Part shown: positions 1 to 10,183 of the stretch, piece after piece
Layout of the letters: each line of letters opens with the position of its first letter
How positions within the stretch are numbered: the stretch's first letter is position 1
DNA from: Fischerella sp. CENA71
GTDB taxonomy: Bacteria > Cyanobacteriota > Cyanobacteriia > Cyanobacteriales > Nostocaceae
NCBI GenBank assembly: GCA_024239075.1
Contig: JANBVI010000005.1
Span: 45,108 to 109,107, forward strand
Length of the DNA: 64,000 bases
Direction: 5' to 3'
The notes under the pieces: model-generated
Databases searched by the model: none
Told to the model about the DNA's origin: nothing
The model's input: only the letters and a program-made list of their open reading frames with translations
Made by a program: the position numbers and the translations under genes

Positions 1-907
1 ATTCACTACCTTTAGGTTCTGGAAGATTGAGGTAATAAAGCGGAAAAGTTTTTTGACTCACATTAATCCGCTTATAGCCAGCATCACGGAAAAATCTATT
101 TACTTGTTCACGTTTATCTTTCCAATTCTTAAATTTTTCACTCTTTAGCCTTGGTTGAGAACGTGTAGCTGTAATTTGATCAACAATATAGCTAGCAGCC
201 TCATTATCAGACTCCTTAATCATCTTGGCAATATAAGGAGTAAAATCTTCCTCGTTTTTCCAAACTCCACTCTCGATTTGGGAATATAAAACTGTCATCC
301 AAAATGTTTTCACGACACTAGCAGGATACCTGGGTGTATCTTGCTGGTATCCTGCTGTCTCACCAGTTTTGGCATCAATTAATGTAATTGATAAAGGCTT
401 TTTAGGCAGACCTTTTGCAGCAGCAAGGCTAACAACTTGATTAACAATTTTTTGCAATTCTTGGCTACGTTTAAAATCTGGGGGTGTGTCGAGATTATAG
501 GCAACTTGTGTATTTTCTTTGCCTGGAAGACGAGAGGGAATTGGCATTCCTTTGGCGATCGCCCAATTAGGACGTGGCGGAGGAAGAGTACGTAATTTTA
601 ATGTTTTTTGAGTAGATGATGTGGCAGGCAGTAAAACCGAATTTGGTACATTTGTACCTGTTTGGAATAATTGTTGAGTAGATGATTTGGCAGCAATCAA
701 AATAGAGCCTGAAGCATCACTATTAAGTGAATTTAGTGGTTGTGCAGCAGATGTTCTTGCAGACTGTGTAGTTACGTACCTAATCATCAAAGCGCCTGCT
801 AGCACAAATGGGATAGTCATTCTCACCGTTGGAGTATTAAATCTGGCAATGAAGCTAACAGCCGAGATTTGCTGAGATGAAACCTTGTATTGGGGCGATT
901 TGTGCAT
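1..907 (-). CDS. Serine hydrolase, class A beta-lactamase/PBP-like (3' end outside window)
   Basis: The minus strand is open from an ATG at 907 to the window edge (302 codons, no stop), so the C-terminus is missing. A basic N-terminus is followed by one hydrophobic segment (about residues 29-46), suggesting a membrane anchor or uncleaved signal, then a Ser/Thr/Pro-rich linker. The motif SVVK at residues 197-200 fits the active-site SxxK, and SDN at 233-235 fits the second motif of class A beta-lactamases. The KTG motif would lie beyond the window. Cyanobacterial proteins of this type are usually annotated as serine hydrolases, and resistance activity cannot be inferred. The family assignment is secure and the substrate unknown. 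Confidence 0.75.
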   Translation of the reverse strand, partial: MHKSPQYKVSSQQISAVSFIARFNTPTVRMTIPFVLAGALMIRYVTTQSARTSAAQPLNSLNSDASGSILIAAKSSTQQLFQTGTNVPNSVLLPATSSTQKTLKLRTLPPPRPNWAIAKGMPIPSRLPGKENTQVAYNLDTPPDFKRSQELQKIVNQVVSLAAAKGLPKKPLSITLIDAKTGETAGYQQDTPRYPASVVKTFWMTVLYSQIESGVWKNEEDFTPYIAKMIKESDNEAASYIVDQITATRSQPRLKSEKFKNWKDKREQVNRFFRDAGYKRINVSQKTFPLYYLNLPEPKGSE

Positions 908-1619
908 ATTTATTTTTTGCTTGTGTATAGATATAGTTTGCAACTTTATAGTTACAACAACAAGCGTAATTATATTACCAAAAACATGCAGTATAAAACA
1001 ATTCACAATTCCTTGCTAGTGACAATAAATCACATAAAATGAAAATAGTTTCTCCATATTGATTACAAATTTTAATAACCTGCTATCCTCCTCTCAGATA
1101 GGGTTAAGAGACGAAAATATATACAGGCTAAGGAAAATAAGTTTTTCTGTTGAATTTAAAAGCTCGATTTTTATGAAAAAAAACCTTAAAACTTTGGTTT
1201 CATTAATTGTTGTTAGTAGCTACATTTATGATATTCTTGTATCAAAAAATAATTTTTTTATATTCTCATATCTAGTTATGAGTTGCGGCATTGCGAGAAT
1301 AAAGATACTATCTGAAATCAACTAAAAAAACTATAGTCAGGGCTTTTTGGATTTTGAATTTTTAATTTGGCGTAGCGCTCTTAACACCTAGCTTTTGCTC
1401 TCAATCCATTCATCAAGCAGTTAGCTTGATTTTAAGAATTTCGCCTATATCTTTAGGCAGATATTTAGTTAATTGATATGAAAAATTGCTCAAAAAGCAT
1501 TTCTTCTTCAAAAACACTGACTGACGTGAAATTAAGCGTTGTAACTGCTATTTTTTGGGGATAACATGGGAAATAATCTAATTAAGCTTCTCACACCAAA
1601 TTTGGTGTAAGTTTTTTTT
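908..1619. other. AT-rich intergenic region
   Basis: About 700 bases separate the hydrolase from remA. The only open frame of note (1059-1325, plus, TTG start) encodes an AT-driven hydrophobic peptide without recognisable features. I see no RNA gene. The last part carries the palindrome listed at 1593. Confidence 0.5.
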
Positions 1620-1620
1620 A
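1593..1620 (+). promoter_or_regulatory. Perfect 16-bp palindrome plus T-tract directly before remA
   Basis: ACACCAAATTTGGTGT (1593-1608) is a perfect inverted repeat followed by a run of T that ends at the ATG (1620). It has the form of an intrinsic terminator or an operator. It occupies the place where a Shine-Dalgarno sequence should be, and no purine-rich SD is visible. Confidence 0.5.
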
Positions 1621-1886
1621 TGGACATTCAGTTAATCAACATCGGTTTCGGCAATATTGTGTCGGCCAACCGAGTAGTTGCCATTGTCAGTCCAGAGTCT
1701 GCCCCTATTAAACGGATCATTACGGATGCACGTGATAGAGGTCAACTTATCGATGCAACCTACGGTCGGCGTACCAGGGCTGTAATTATCACTGATTCCA
1801 GCCATGTTATCCTTTCAGCGATTCAACCGGAAACAGTAGCGAATCGTTTCGTTGTTTCCCGCGAACATCAGGCGGTGGATAACTAA
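1620..1886 (+). CDS. remA: RemA-like regulatory protein (DUF370)
   Basis: An 88-aa protein of the DUF370/RemA family. In Bacillus subtilis, RemA is a small DNA-binding regulator of matrix and osmoprotection genes. The N-terminus ([20 protein letters not shown]) and the central [10 protein letters not shown] region match the family over its full length, so the ATG at 1620 is the right start. The gene precedes gmk, a neighbourhood seen in many bacteria including cyanobacteria. About 420 bases separate the two here, so they may not share a transcript. The leader has no SD but a palindrome with a T-tract, which suggests control at the RNA or DNA level. The cyanobacterial role is unknown. Confidence 0.85.
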   Translation: MDIQLINIGFGNIVSANRVVAIVSPESAPIKRIITDARDRGQLIDATYGRRTRAVIITDSSHVILSAIQPETVANRFVVSREHQAVDN

Positions 1887-2303
1887 ATCAGGAGTTGGTG
1901 GAAATTCCTACTCCTATTTGCGCCATAGCAGCAGTAACATGTGAAATAGACAAATTTTCTGTCACTCAGACTACAAAATCTGCTAGTCAGATTGATTTTG
2001 GATTTTAGGTAGATTCCTAACAAAGGAAAAATTTGAGGATTAGAAAAAGTCAATTGAGGATTTGTTTGACCCCACTTGCGGGCGAGCCATGACTCAAAAA
2101 CTGTATAATCCAAAATCACGCCATGTGCTACAGCAAAATGCCAAGTGCGACAATGGGAGAAACCCCATGATGCAACAAGAGCAACACACCGCGTAACACA
2201 GTGGCTTGAGAATCTAAAATTCAAATTAAATAGTTGGCCTAGCAACCCACAACGGCTGACGACTCATGAATAATGTCTATTAATTGATTCACAGGTTGAG
2301 CGG
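1887..2303. other. Intergenic region between remA and gmk
   Basis: About 417 bases. A minus-strand frame of 120 codons covers most of it, but its composition is unlike a protein and it has no motif, so I do not call it. No terminator or RNA gene was recognised. Confidence 0.4.
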
Positions 2304-2903
2304 ATGATGCAAGTTTTATCCATCCATAGTGGTGCTACTATCAAGGATTGTCAATCTTCTGGCAAGCTAATTGTCTTAACCGGGCCTAGTGGTGTTGGCA
2401 AAGGCACTTTAATGCGATCGCTTCTGGCGCGTCATCCAGAGCTTTATTATTCTGTTTCTGCAACTACTCGCTCTCCTCGTCCAGGAGAAATTGACGGCAA
2501 AGATTATTACTTTATCAGCCGTAGTAAATTTGAACAATTGGTGGCAGATGGTGAATTCCTAGAGTGGGCAGAATTTGCAGGCAACTACTATGGTACTCTT
2601 CGTGAACCAGTCCTCAATCAAATTTGTTCTGGCAAATTGGTTTTACTGGAAATAGAGTTAAAAGGAGCTAGACAAATTCGCCGTTCTTTTCCCCAAGCGC
2701 TCAGTATTTTTATTTTGCCACCTTCATTCAGTGAGTTAGAGAAACGGATACGTACTCGCGGACAAGATTCTGAAGAAGCGATCGCCCGTCGTCTACGCCG
2801 CGCCCAAGATGAGATCAATGCTGCTGATGAATTTGATATTCAAATCGTAAATGACGATTTTGAAGCAACTCTCAATTCTATTGAAGCAACTTTGTTTAAA
2901 TAA
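2304..2903 (+). CDS. gmk: Guanylate kinase
   Basis: A 199-aa guanylate kinase, which phosphorylates GMP to GDP with ATP in purine nucleotide synthesis. The P-loop GPSGVGKG is at residues 27-34. The GMP-binding segment follows ([19 protein letters not shown], about 51-69), then the lid region with the [11 protein letters not shown] stretch. Two consecutive ATG codons open the frame, at 2304 and 2307, and either could initiate. Length is normal. The gene is followed by two hairpins separating it from the convergent psaL. Confidence 0.96.
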   Translation: MMQVLSIHSGATIKDCQSSGKLIVLTGPSGVGKGTLMRSLLARHPELYYSVSATTRSPRPGEIDGKDYYFISRSKFEQLVADGEFLEWAEFAGNYYGTLREPVLNQICSGKLVLLEIELKGARQIRRSFPQALSIFILPPSFSELEKRIRTRGQDSEEAIARRLRRAQDEINAADEFDIQIVNDDFEATLNSIEATLFK

Positions 2904-2928
2904 ACTCCAATTCCTTGCACAAAAACCA

Positions 2929-2978
2929 ATAAAGGACACAAACCAAAAGCCAATAAGCTTTTTGTTCGTGTCCTTTAT
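2929..2978 (+). terminator. Hairpin downstream of gmk
   Basis: ATAAAGGACAC (2929-2939) pairs with GTGTCCTTTAT (2968-2978). A nested AAAAGC/GCTTTT pair (2945-2950 and 2957-2962) closes the loop. The position 26 bases after the gmk stop fits a terminator. Confidence 0.55.
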
Positions 2979-2980
2979 AC

Positions 2981-3046
2981 TTTGTTAGTAGTTAGTAGTT
3001 AGTAAATAAATTGGTGATTGCTAATTAACCACTAACTACTAACAAA
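2981..3046. terminator. Perfect 16-bp inverted repeat between convergent gmk and psaL
   Basis: TTTGTTAGTAGTTAGT (2981-2996) pairs with ACTAACTACTAACAAA (3031-3046). It lies 9 bases from the psaL stop and is probably a terminator usable from either side. It is built from the short repeats common in this genome. Confidence 0.55.
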
Positions 3047-3054
3047 TATTTATA

Positions 3055-3573
3055 TTAACCAAATAAACCTTGAATCAATCCAATATTGACAGTCAAAAAG
3101 TAGGCTGTAACAGCACCACCAATACCACCAATTAAGAAAGCGCTACCAAAATTACTCCAGCCTTCTTTAGTGTGGAAAGCATCAGAAGGGTGAGGTGCAG
3201 TCACGCTTGCAACTGGTTCAGGAGGATTGCTATTAGCATACAAAGATAGACCAACAGACAAAAGCGCAATCAAACCTATAGTTGATAACAAACCAACTAA
3301 ATCGGCATTTGGAGCGTCCCGCAGGGGACCCAATTTGGCAAAGGGACCAAAAATCCAGTAACCATGGGCCATACCAACTTCCAGCCCTCTTCTAAAAGGA
3401 GTAATACCTGGACGGTATGCAGGTAAGTTGTTAATGAACCACTTGGTTAAGGCAGAAGAATTAATTGGTGTTTCCAGATTACCAATTTGTGGATCACGCT
3501 TTGCTGGAAAAACTACTTCCCGATTTCTAGGATCGCTAGGAAGATTTTTGGATGCATCTACTGCTTGCGCCAT
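3055..3573 (-). CDS. psaL: Photosystem I reaction center subunit XI
   Basis: A 172-aa PsaL, the subunit at the PSI trimer/tetramer interface. The hydrophilic N-terminus is followed by the conserved segment RRGLEVGMAHGYWIFGPFAK. Two hydrophobic spans (about 90-112 and 142-168) follow, separated by a lumenal loop ending in the conserved KEGWSNFGSAFLIGG. The ATG at 3573 is supported by the usual N-terminus. The gene is monocistronic as far as seen, with a long AT-rich upstream region, and converges on gmk. No psaI was found beside it. Confidence 0.96.
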   Translation of the reverse strand: MAQAVDASKNLPSDPRNREVVFPAKRDPQIGNLETPINSSALTKWFINNLPAYRPGITPFRRGLEVGMAHGYWIFGPFAKLGPLRDAPNADLVGLLSTIGLIALLSVGLSLYANSNPPEPVASVTAPHPSDAFHTKEGWSNFGSAFLIGGIGGAVTAYFLTVNIGLIQGLFG

Positions 3574-4091
3574 ATTTTAATTTCGCCTCTCAACAGTAAG
3601 GTGGCAATATTTTATATTAATAATAATTGTCTTTGGGTGTTATTTTTGAAAACTAAAGTTTAGAAAAATTAATTTACTCTCTTCCTATCCAAGCATACAT
3701 AATTTTTCAACTTATAAATTTATTTTAAATATTTATGTTAATTAACCACAAATGACGCATTAGATGCATCAGCGGCTTCTAATAGAGTAAAATATAGAGA
3801 ATTTAACAGAAATTTTTAAATTCACAGATGAAAGGGTATGATTTATTTCTGAAAATAATAAAAATCATATTGTTTCCGAGATTAATAAACTTTTAGATCA
3901 TCATTTTTAGTATTTATATTAGTCGTTAATAAATACAAATCAATAGTTATTTATTTATTCAGTTATTTAAAATATTCTCTATATGGGTGAAGCATTTGTA
4001 CAATAAATTTTTCGCTTTGACGATCAATATACATATACAAATGCTCCACTCCTGCTAACCAAACCCTTCAAAAATTAAAACCCGTTAGTTC
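3574..4091. other. AT-rich psaL upstream region
   Basis: About 520 bases of AT-rich DNA between the psaL start and the psaJ stop, including the psaL promoter. I see no gene and no clear hairpin. Confidence 0.5.
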
Positions 4092-4229
4092 TTATGGCAA
4101 CGGGTGGAAAAGTAGGTCAGGGAAAAAGCGGTTGAATTCAATCAAAATACCTGCTGTAATGAACAGCCAGATCGTGGTGATTACAGGTGCTGTGCTAAGA
4201 AACTTAAAGAAAGGGCTTTGATTATCCAT
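4092..4229 (-). CDS. psaJ: Photosystem I subunit IX
   Basis: A 45-aa single-span protein read directly from the minus strand, too short for most ORF tables. It begins [16 protein letters not shown] and ends in the family hallmark [19 protein letters not shown]. PsaJ sits at the PSI periphery next to PsaF and helps hold its transmembrane part. The ATG is at 4229 and the stop at 4092-4094. It follows psaF on the same strand with a 37-base gap, the standard psaF-psaJ operon. Confidence 0.93.
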   Translation of the reverse strand: MDNQSPFFKFLSTAPVITTIWLFITAGILIEFNRFFPDLLFHPLP

Positions 4230-4266
4230 GAATTAATCTCCAAAACGGTGAATGAATCAAGCAATA

Positions 4267-4764
4267 CTAGCGTGGTGAAATGGGGATTTCTTCATCCTTG
4301 GCTGTTAATTCACCAGAAAGCAATTCTTTAATTGCTGCTGCTGGCCAAGCAAAGCCGGATAACATGATAGGCAGTGCCAAAGGAACGTCGATTTGAATTT
4401 CCTTCTGTTCGACGTCGCCTCCTTGCTTTTTGATTGTTTGCAAGTAAGCACGACCAACCCAGCCAATCCAACCAGCAATATACAAAAAGAGAATGCTGGG
4501 AATCAAGAAGTCACCAGCGCGATCTAAACGACCATCAACAATCAAGTGAGGTAAACCTTCTGGTCCACACAGCGCCTGAGAATATCGCTCGAATCGCTTT
4601 TGACCAGATTCGGGGTCAGCAGTAGTATTGCGAGCAACTTGGGCGCGCTGGGCAAAGGCAGAAGATTCACTACAAGGTACGAGGTCGGCTCCCAACGCAT
4701 TAGCGGCAGGAGCAAAGTTAAACCAAAGACAAATCGCTAAAATCAAAGCAAACAAGCGTCGCAT
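4267..4764 (-). CDS. psaF: Photosystem I subunit III (plastocyanin/cytochrome c6 docking subunit)
   Basis: A 165-aa PsaF precursor. I take the ATG at 4764 because it has an AAGGAAAC ribosome site just upstream and gives the usual N-terminus [15 protein letters not shown], a cleavable signal ending near ANALGADL. A longer in-frame ATG exists at 4845 but would add 27 unlikely residues. The mature protein has the two conserved cysteines (VPCSES and ALCGPEG) and a C-terminal membrane segment ([15 protein letters not shown]). It forms an operon with psaJ. Confidence 0.95.
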   Translation of the reverse strand: MRRLFALILAICLWFNFAPAANALGADLVPCSESSAFAQRAQVARNTTADPESGQKRFERYSQALCGPEGLPHLIVDGRLDRAGDFLIPSILFLYIAGWIGWVGRAYLQTIKKQGGDVEQKEIQIDVPLALPIMLSGFAWPAAAIKELLSGELTAKDEEIPISPR

Positions 4765-5310
4765 GGAATTGTTTCCTTTCATGACGAAACAAAATCTTAG
4801 ATATTGTACAAAACGAAGCGGCTTGTACAATTTTGATTTGCACAACTATTACATCATTTTGAACTCTCCTGGATCTGAAAAAACCAGGATGTTGTTGGCG
4901 TTCGTTTTCCCACAAGGTACGGATATTGTGATGTGCGGCTTAAGCTACACTACACAATATTTCTTCTACCCCAAAGGAGTTTGACTGGCTCAATCAGTCT
5001 TTTCCACCCTAACCCTAAAGGATTTTGTGGCTACCTTAGTATGTAGAAGCATGTTCACTTTTAATGACCAGGAGAAATTTAATATTTCTTATCTGGTCTT
5101 TATGTGAAATTGTGGAGTTTAAATCCACAATCGAAAAAGGATAAACAGGGGTTTTGACAGGTACGAATCTGACAAAATTTCCTATTTTTCCTATTATTTT
5201 GATAGGTTTTGAGTCTATGGCAATCATACTCTTGCCTGTGAACCGAGTAAAGTTGAAGTCAATAAAAGTTAAAGTTTCTCAAACTAGTATTTATTAGGCA
5301 TAACCCAGTG
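4765..5310. other. Divergent promoter region between psaF and tsaD, with two hairpins
   Basis: About 540 bases. Two stem-loops lie in the tsaD-proximal half. One is at 5066-5098 (GACCAG...CTGGTC with an inner AGAAAT/ATTTCT pair). The other is at 5110-5130 (TTGTGGA/TCCACAA). They could belong to a long leader or a small RNA. No protein gene is supported. Confidence 0.4.
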
Positions 5311-6348
5311 ATGGCAAGCGTTTTAGCTATAGAAACCAGCTGTGATGAAACTGCTGTAGCAATTGTTAACAATCGTCAAGTAATAAGTAATATTGTTACG
5401 TCTCAAATTCCTGTGCACAGTCAATATGGTGGTGTAGTGCCAGAAGTGGCTTCCAGACAGCATTTAGAAATTATTAATGTAGCGATCGCTCAAGCTCTAG
5501 AACAAGCCCAGCTCGATTGGGAAGGGATAGACGGGATCGCCGCCACCTGTGCGCCTGGGCTAATAGGAGCGCTGCTGGTGGGGTTAACTGCTGCCAAAAC
5601 CTTAGCGATGTTACATAACAAACCATTTTTGGGCGTCCATCATTTGGAAGGTCATATTTACGCCACTTATCTCAGCGAACCAAGCCTAGAGCCTCCTTTT
5701 TTAAGCTTGTTAGTTTCCGGAGGACACACAAGCTTGATCTACGTCAAAGATTGTGGCGTGTACGAAACTCTAGGCGAAACCCGTGATGATGCTGCTGGTG
5801 AAGCTTTTGATAAAGTCGCCCGCCTTTTAAAGCTGGGATATCCTGGTGGTCCAGTCATAGATAAGCTAGCGCAACAAGGAAATTCCCAAGCCTTTAACCT
5901 GCCAGAAGGCAGAGTTTCTTTACCAAATGGTGGGTATCATCCCTATGATGCAAGTTTTAGTGGCTTAAAAACAGCAGTGCTGCGACTAGTACAGCAGTTT
6001 GAGAAACAAGAGCAACCAGTACCAGTAGCAGATATTGCAGCCAGTTTTCAAGATACAGTCGCGCGATCGCTCACGAAAAGAGCCATAGCTTGTGCGATCA
6101 ACTACGGCCTCAATACAATCGCCGTCGGTGGTGGTGTCGCAGCTAACAGTGGGTTAAGACAACGTTTACAAGCCGCAGCCGCAGAACACAATCTCAGGGT
6201 TTTATTTCCTCCCCTGAAATATTGCACCGACAACGCCGCTATGATTGGTTGTGCCGCCTCTGATCATTTAAGCCGGGGTCACATCTCACCTTTAACTCTT
6301 GGTGTTCAGTCTCGCCTCGGATTAACACAGGTGATGGAGTTGTATTGA
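5311..6348 (+). CDS. tsaD: tRNA N6-threonylcarbamoyladenosine transferase subunit TsaD
   Basis: A 345-aa Kae1/TsaD ASKHA-fold protein that transfers the threonylcarbamoyl group to A37 of ANN-decoding tRNAs. The N-terminus [17 protein letters not shown] is typical. The metal-binding HxxxH motif is in HHLEGH (about 110-115), and the GGG(V)AANSGLR nucleotide loop lies near residue 270. A GTG at 5308 directly precedes the ATG at 5311, and I prefer the ATG. tsaC, which makes the carbamoyl-adenylate donor, is also in this window at 12758. Confidence 0.95.
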   Translation: MASVLAIETSCDETAVAIVNNRQVISNIVTSQIPVHSQYGGVVPEVASRQHLEIINVAIAQALEQAQLDWEGIDGIAATCAPGLIGALLVGLTAAKTLAMLHNKPFLGVHHLEGHIYATYLSEPSLEPPFLSLLVSGGHTSLIYVKDCGVYETLGETRDDAAGEAFDKVARLLKLGYPGGPVIDKLAQQGNSQAFNLPEGRVSLPNGGYHPYDASFSGLKTAVLRLVQQFEKQEQPVPVADIAASFQDTVARSLTKRAIACAINYGLNTIAVGGGVAANSGLRQRLQAAAAEHNLRVLFPPLKYCTDNAAMIGCAASDHLSRGHISPLTLGVQSRLGLTQVMELY

Positions 6349-6374
6349 GGCTAGGGATCGGGGAATGGGATGAA

Positions 6375-6449
6375 GACACGGTGACGTCAAGACTCAGTGA
6401 CGCAGAGAATCTATCAAAAATGTTCCCCGTGTCACCGTGTCACCGTGTC
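6375..6449. terminator. Inverted repeat between convergent tsaD and alpha/beta hydrolase
   Basis: GACACGGTGAC (6375-6385) can pair with either of two overlapping GTCACCGTGTC copies (6431-6441 and 6439-6449). It sits between the two convergent genes. Confidence 0.45.
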
Positions 6450-6462
6450 CCCTTTCCCGTCC

Positions 6463-7395
6463 TTAGTCTCTAACCCCTATTTCCGAGTGTTGAAAAACAA
6501 TTGAGCGGATATGGTCAGCAACCGCATCTGGTTGCTCTAACATAGCTAGATGCCCACAATTGGGAATTTCGATCACATTGTTACCACTGTATTGAAACAA
6601 CGGATGAAAACTTGCTAAATGATGGACATATTTAGGTTCCATTACCTTATCTTGAGCACCCGCAAGAAAATAAATTGGCTGTTTTAGTTGGGATACCAGC
6701 TGAGGTAAACGATTAATTTCATCCTCTGTAGTAGAATCTAACAATGCTCCTAAAGCTGCTTCTGGATCGGCGCTAATAAAATCAATGATCCGTTGACGGG
6801 CCCAATAACGTTCTAAGGGACGCACCACACTAGCTCTAGTAAACAGTAAATCAATTAAAGGTACTTGACTAAGCCATCGAGGACGAATTTGTAAAAATCG
6901 TTGACCTGCTAAACGAAACTGCTCAAAGGCTTCTTTGAGATAAATCCCACCACCAGAATTGATACAGATCACTCCTCGAATGCGATCAGGTTTTTTAGCT
7001 GTTCCCCAGAGAGCGATAGTACCCCCCAAGGAATGACCAACAAGCCAGGCACTGCCAATATTTAGCTGTTCCAACAGAACTGTTAAATCCTTTGCATAGG
7101 CGGCTGGCGTGTAAAGGGACTCAAATGGATTAACAAAGTCACTGCGGTGAATAGAACCCACCTCAAAAGAAACTCCCTGATGAATAAAATCAGTGTATTT
7201 CTGAGACTGGGATTCGCCAAAACCTCTCAAATCGTAAGATAGACACTGAAAATCATCTGACAAGCGAGAAATCACAGGTTGCCAATAGCCACGACTATTA
7301 AGCCAACCGTGAACAAATACCAAAGTATGGGGATAGGACGTGGGAACTGTAAGTTCGTATGCGTGTGGAACGCCCAAGATTTCTATGGTAGCCAT
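6463..7395 (-). CDS. Alpha/beta hydrolase
   Basis: A 310-aa alpha/beta-fold hydrolase. The oxyanion-hole region VFVHGWLNSRGYW is near residues 27-38. The nucleophile elbow is GHSLGG, with Ser122. The acidic residue is probably in LAGAQDKVMEP, and the catalytic His lies in IPNCGHLAMLEQPD near the C-terminus. The triad therefore looks intact. No signal peptide is seen, so it is cytoplasmic. The substrate cannot be told, since such proteins include esterases, dehalogenases and peroxidases. The start at 7395 gives a normal N-terminus. It is convergent with tsaD. Confidence 0.85.
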   Translation of the reverse strand: MATIEILGVPHAYELTVPTSYPHTLVFVHGWLNSRGYWQPVISRLSDDFQCLSYDLRGFGESQSQKYTDFIHQGVSFEVGSIHRSDFVNPFESLYTPAAYAKDLTVLLEQLNIGSAWLVGHSLGGTIALWGTAKKPDRIRGVICINSGGGIYLKEAFEQFRLAGQRFLQIRPRWLSQVPLIDLLFTRASVVRPLERYWARQRIIDFISADPEAALGALLDSTTEDEINRLPQLVSQLKQPIYFLAGAQDKVMEPKYVHHLASFHPLFQYSGNNVIEIPNCGHLAMLEQPDAVADHIRSIVFQHSEIGVRD

Positions 7396-7437
7396 ACTTC
7401 TATCGTACTCCGAAGAGTGAGTACGACTTAGTCATTC

Positions 7438-7497
7438 GATTTTAGATTTTAGATTTTGGATTTTGGATTTTGGATTTTGGATTTTGGATTTTGGATT
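7438..7497. repeat. Heptanucleotide tandem repeat
   Basis: Two GATTTTA units followed by six GATTTTG units (8 x 7 bp), plus a partial GATT. This is a short tandemly repeated repetitive sequence of the kind common in heterocystous cyanobacteria. It lies between the alpha/beta hydrolase and the ACT-domain gene. Confidence 0.85.
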
Positions 7498-7614
7498 GAC
7501 CTCCAGGATTTATCCGCTTCCTTGTACCCTGCTCGGAATTTTTGGTCAAAAATCAAAATTCAAAAAACTAAAACAAATGACAAATGACCAATGACTAATG
7601 ACTAATGACGTTTT

Positions 7615-8334
7615 TCACTTGCTCAACAATCTCTGTCGCACGCCTTCAGCAATTTTGTGACCCAAGTATTCTGGAATGAGACTTTCATTGGGCCCTAACA
7701 AGTAGAGAATCAAGCGCGTACGTCCACGCCATACTAACAAGTTGGCATTCACAACCAAAAGGTCTTCCTGCCAAATAGCATACATCGCTTTATAAAATAA
7801 TCCCGGTTGGTTATCAGCCTCTATTACTAAAGCTGGAAGATGAAAGACTGGATCAACATAAAATTCTGTTTGTACCTGCTCTAAACTAACATCGAGATTA
7901 AATTCTACTGCCAGCATTTCTTCTACTTCAAATCGCCCTGCTAAAGCCTCTCGAATAGCACGACAAACATTTTCAGATGTTTTTTCGCTCAGAGCTTTAC
8001 TACCACGGGAAACCAGTAGTTTGATAAATACTAGCATCGGCGATTTCATCTGACCGTATAAGCTTAAACCGTGAATCGTTAGCCCATAAGCTGCTAGTAC
8101 ACCAAATATATCGCTCAACAGAAACGATTGGTTACGGTAAGCGAAATGCAAGGCACTTTTGCTACCTTCTGGCTTCAACTCAATAACCGCGCGTCTGCTT
8201 TTATAGAGGCGATAAGCCAATCGCAAATTTTGCAGCTGAATTTCACTGCTGACAAATTGTTCATAAAACTGAGGAAATGCGCGGTTAAAGCGCTTTAGGA
8301 GTTCCAGTGTCGAAGATTTTAAACCAGAAGCCAT
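7615..8334 (-). CDS. ACT-domain protein (GlnD C-terminus-like)
   Basis: A 239-aa cytoplasmic protein with two regions that look like ACT domains: about residues 60-105 (AYRNQSFLLSDIFGVLAAYG, then a beta strand) and about 168-212 (IEADNQPGLFYKAMYAIWQ, then NANLLVWRGRTRLILYLL). This resembles the paired ACT domains at the end of GlnD uridylyltransferases, but the nucleotidyltransferase and HD domains are absent. It may be a stand-alone amino-acid-sensing protein conserved in cyanobacteria. Function is inferred from fold only. No operon partner is seen. Confidence 0.6.
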   Translation of the reverse strand: MASGLKSSTLELLKRFNRAFPQFYEQFVSSEIQLQNLRLAYRLYKSRRAVIELKPEGSKSALHFAYRNQSFLLSDIFGVLAAYGLTIHGLSLYGQMKSPMLVFIKLLVSRGSKALSEKTSENVCRAIREALAGRFEVEEMLAVEFNLDVSLEQVQTEFYVDPVFHLPALVIEADNQPGLFYKAMYAIWQEDLLVVNANLLVWRGRTRLILYLLGPNESLIPEYLGHKIAEGVRQRLLSK

Positions 8335-9267
<933 letters not shown>

Positions 9268-9472
9268 TTAGTCAATAAGAAGCTTGCGCTGTCTACTTGC
9301 GGCAGCGCTAAGAGTATTGTCACTTGACATATGGACAAGTTTCTTATAAATTTATTTAGTGTTTGCATAAAAGTAAATGTACATAGTACAAAGCTGTAGG
9401 GTAAATGTCCACAATTTGGTCTATGTTTTACTTTAATGCGCTCAAATGTGATAAAGTACTATAAGAAATCAA

Positions 9473-9546
9473 CGGGATGTAGCGCAGCTTGGTAGCGCGC
9501 CTGCTTTGGGAGCAGGATGCCGCAGGTTCAAATCCTGTCATCCCGA
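9473..9546 (+). tRNA. tRNA-Pro (UGG)
   Basis: A 74-nt cloverleaf. The acceptor stem is CGGGATG/CATCCCG with discriminator A at 9546. The anticodon stem is CCTGC/GCAGG with loop TTTGGGA, so the anticodon is TGG. The T-arm contains GGTTCAAATCC. CCA is not encoded. Confidence 0.96.
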
Positions 9547-9593
9547 TTTAAAATTATTAGTTATTTACTCCTAAAGTAATAAATTGTTGCTGG

Positions 9594-9667
9594 GCCATTT
9601 ATGAAATGGCTTTGTGTAAAGTTATAGAATTTTTAAGCGCCAAGATACACCGTGTTCTTTTTGGCGC
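9594..9667 (+). terminator. Two hairpins after tRNA-Pro
   Basis: GCCATTT/AAATGGC (9594-9610) is followed by a short T-rich stretch. A second stem GCGCCAA/TTGGCGC lies at 9637-9667. Either could end the tRNA transcript. Confidence 0.5.
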
Positions 9668-9899
9668 ATTATTGTTTGTGGTTTTGCCCAACATCCTGCC
9701 CGAAAATAAGTTAGTGGCTCATAGCTCAAGTCAGATCAAAGCCTACTAAGCTATCTTTATAACTTATTGCAATGGAATTCTTAACATCAACTGTATTGAG
9801 TTTTGTAAGCGCAGAGCGTAGGCTACCCCAACAAAAATCAAATAGGAATCCCATTTTAAGGATTAAGAAGAGAAATCTAAACACACTTATAGTAAGTAG

Positions 9900-10057
9900 T
9901 TACTCAAAATTAATTACATAGTTTTGTCCAAATTCTCTGAGTATTTTTTCCAGAGATTCAACAAACGTTTGCCAGCTAGAATAAGCATCGAGCTCAATCC
10001 ATTGATATTTAATTTTGCCGTACCTGATGATGTCGGCTCTGGCGATATATACGTTCT
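9900..10057 (-). pseudogene. C-terminal gene fragment, family not recognised
   Basis: The minus strand carries about 50 codons without a start, beginning after an in-frame TAG near 10057 and ending in TAA (9900-9902). The peptide includes YIARADIIRYGKIKYQWIEL and ends GQNYVINFE. It looks like the tail of a longer protein. Its upstream side abuts the 120-bp IS-derived repeat at 10064, which probably truncated it. I cannot name the family. Confidence 0.4.
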
Positions 10058-10063
10058 AGTAGT

Positions 10064-10183
10064 TTCAAAGAAAGAGGGTTTATTTCTCTGATGAAGAACA
10101 TCTAAAACCTTAATTTTTATGCAAATTTAACTTTAATTATATTCTATCAGTTGTTTGTGTAATTAATTCTGCTTAGTTACTTA
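10064..10183. repeat. 120-bp dispersed repeat, copy 1 (IS remnant)
   Basis: Matches 59158-59277 in the same orientation with a single visible mismatch. At the second copy the sequence continues from a transposase start, so this is the tail of an insertion sequence. The rest of the element is absent here. Confidence 0.8.

Noticed and set aside
1059-1325. 88-codon plus-strand ORF (TTG start)
   Set aside because: AT-rich, low-complexity hydrophobic peptide, no SD, no family features; likely chance.
1883-2245. 120-codon minus-strand ORF between remA and gmk
   Set aside because: Cys/His/Phe-rich composition unlike its neighbours, no motif and no SD.
5036-5227. 63-codon minus-strand ORF upstream of tsaD
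   Set aside because: Overlaps two hairpins in a leader region and has no protein-like pattern.
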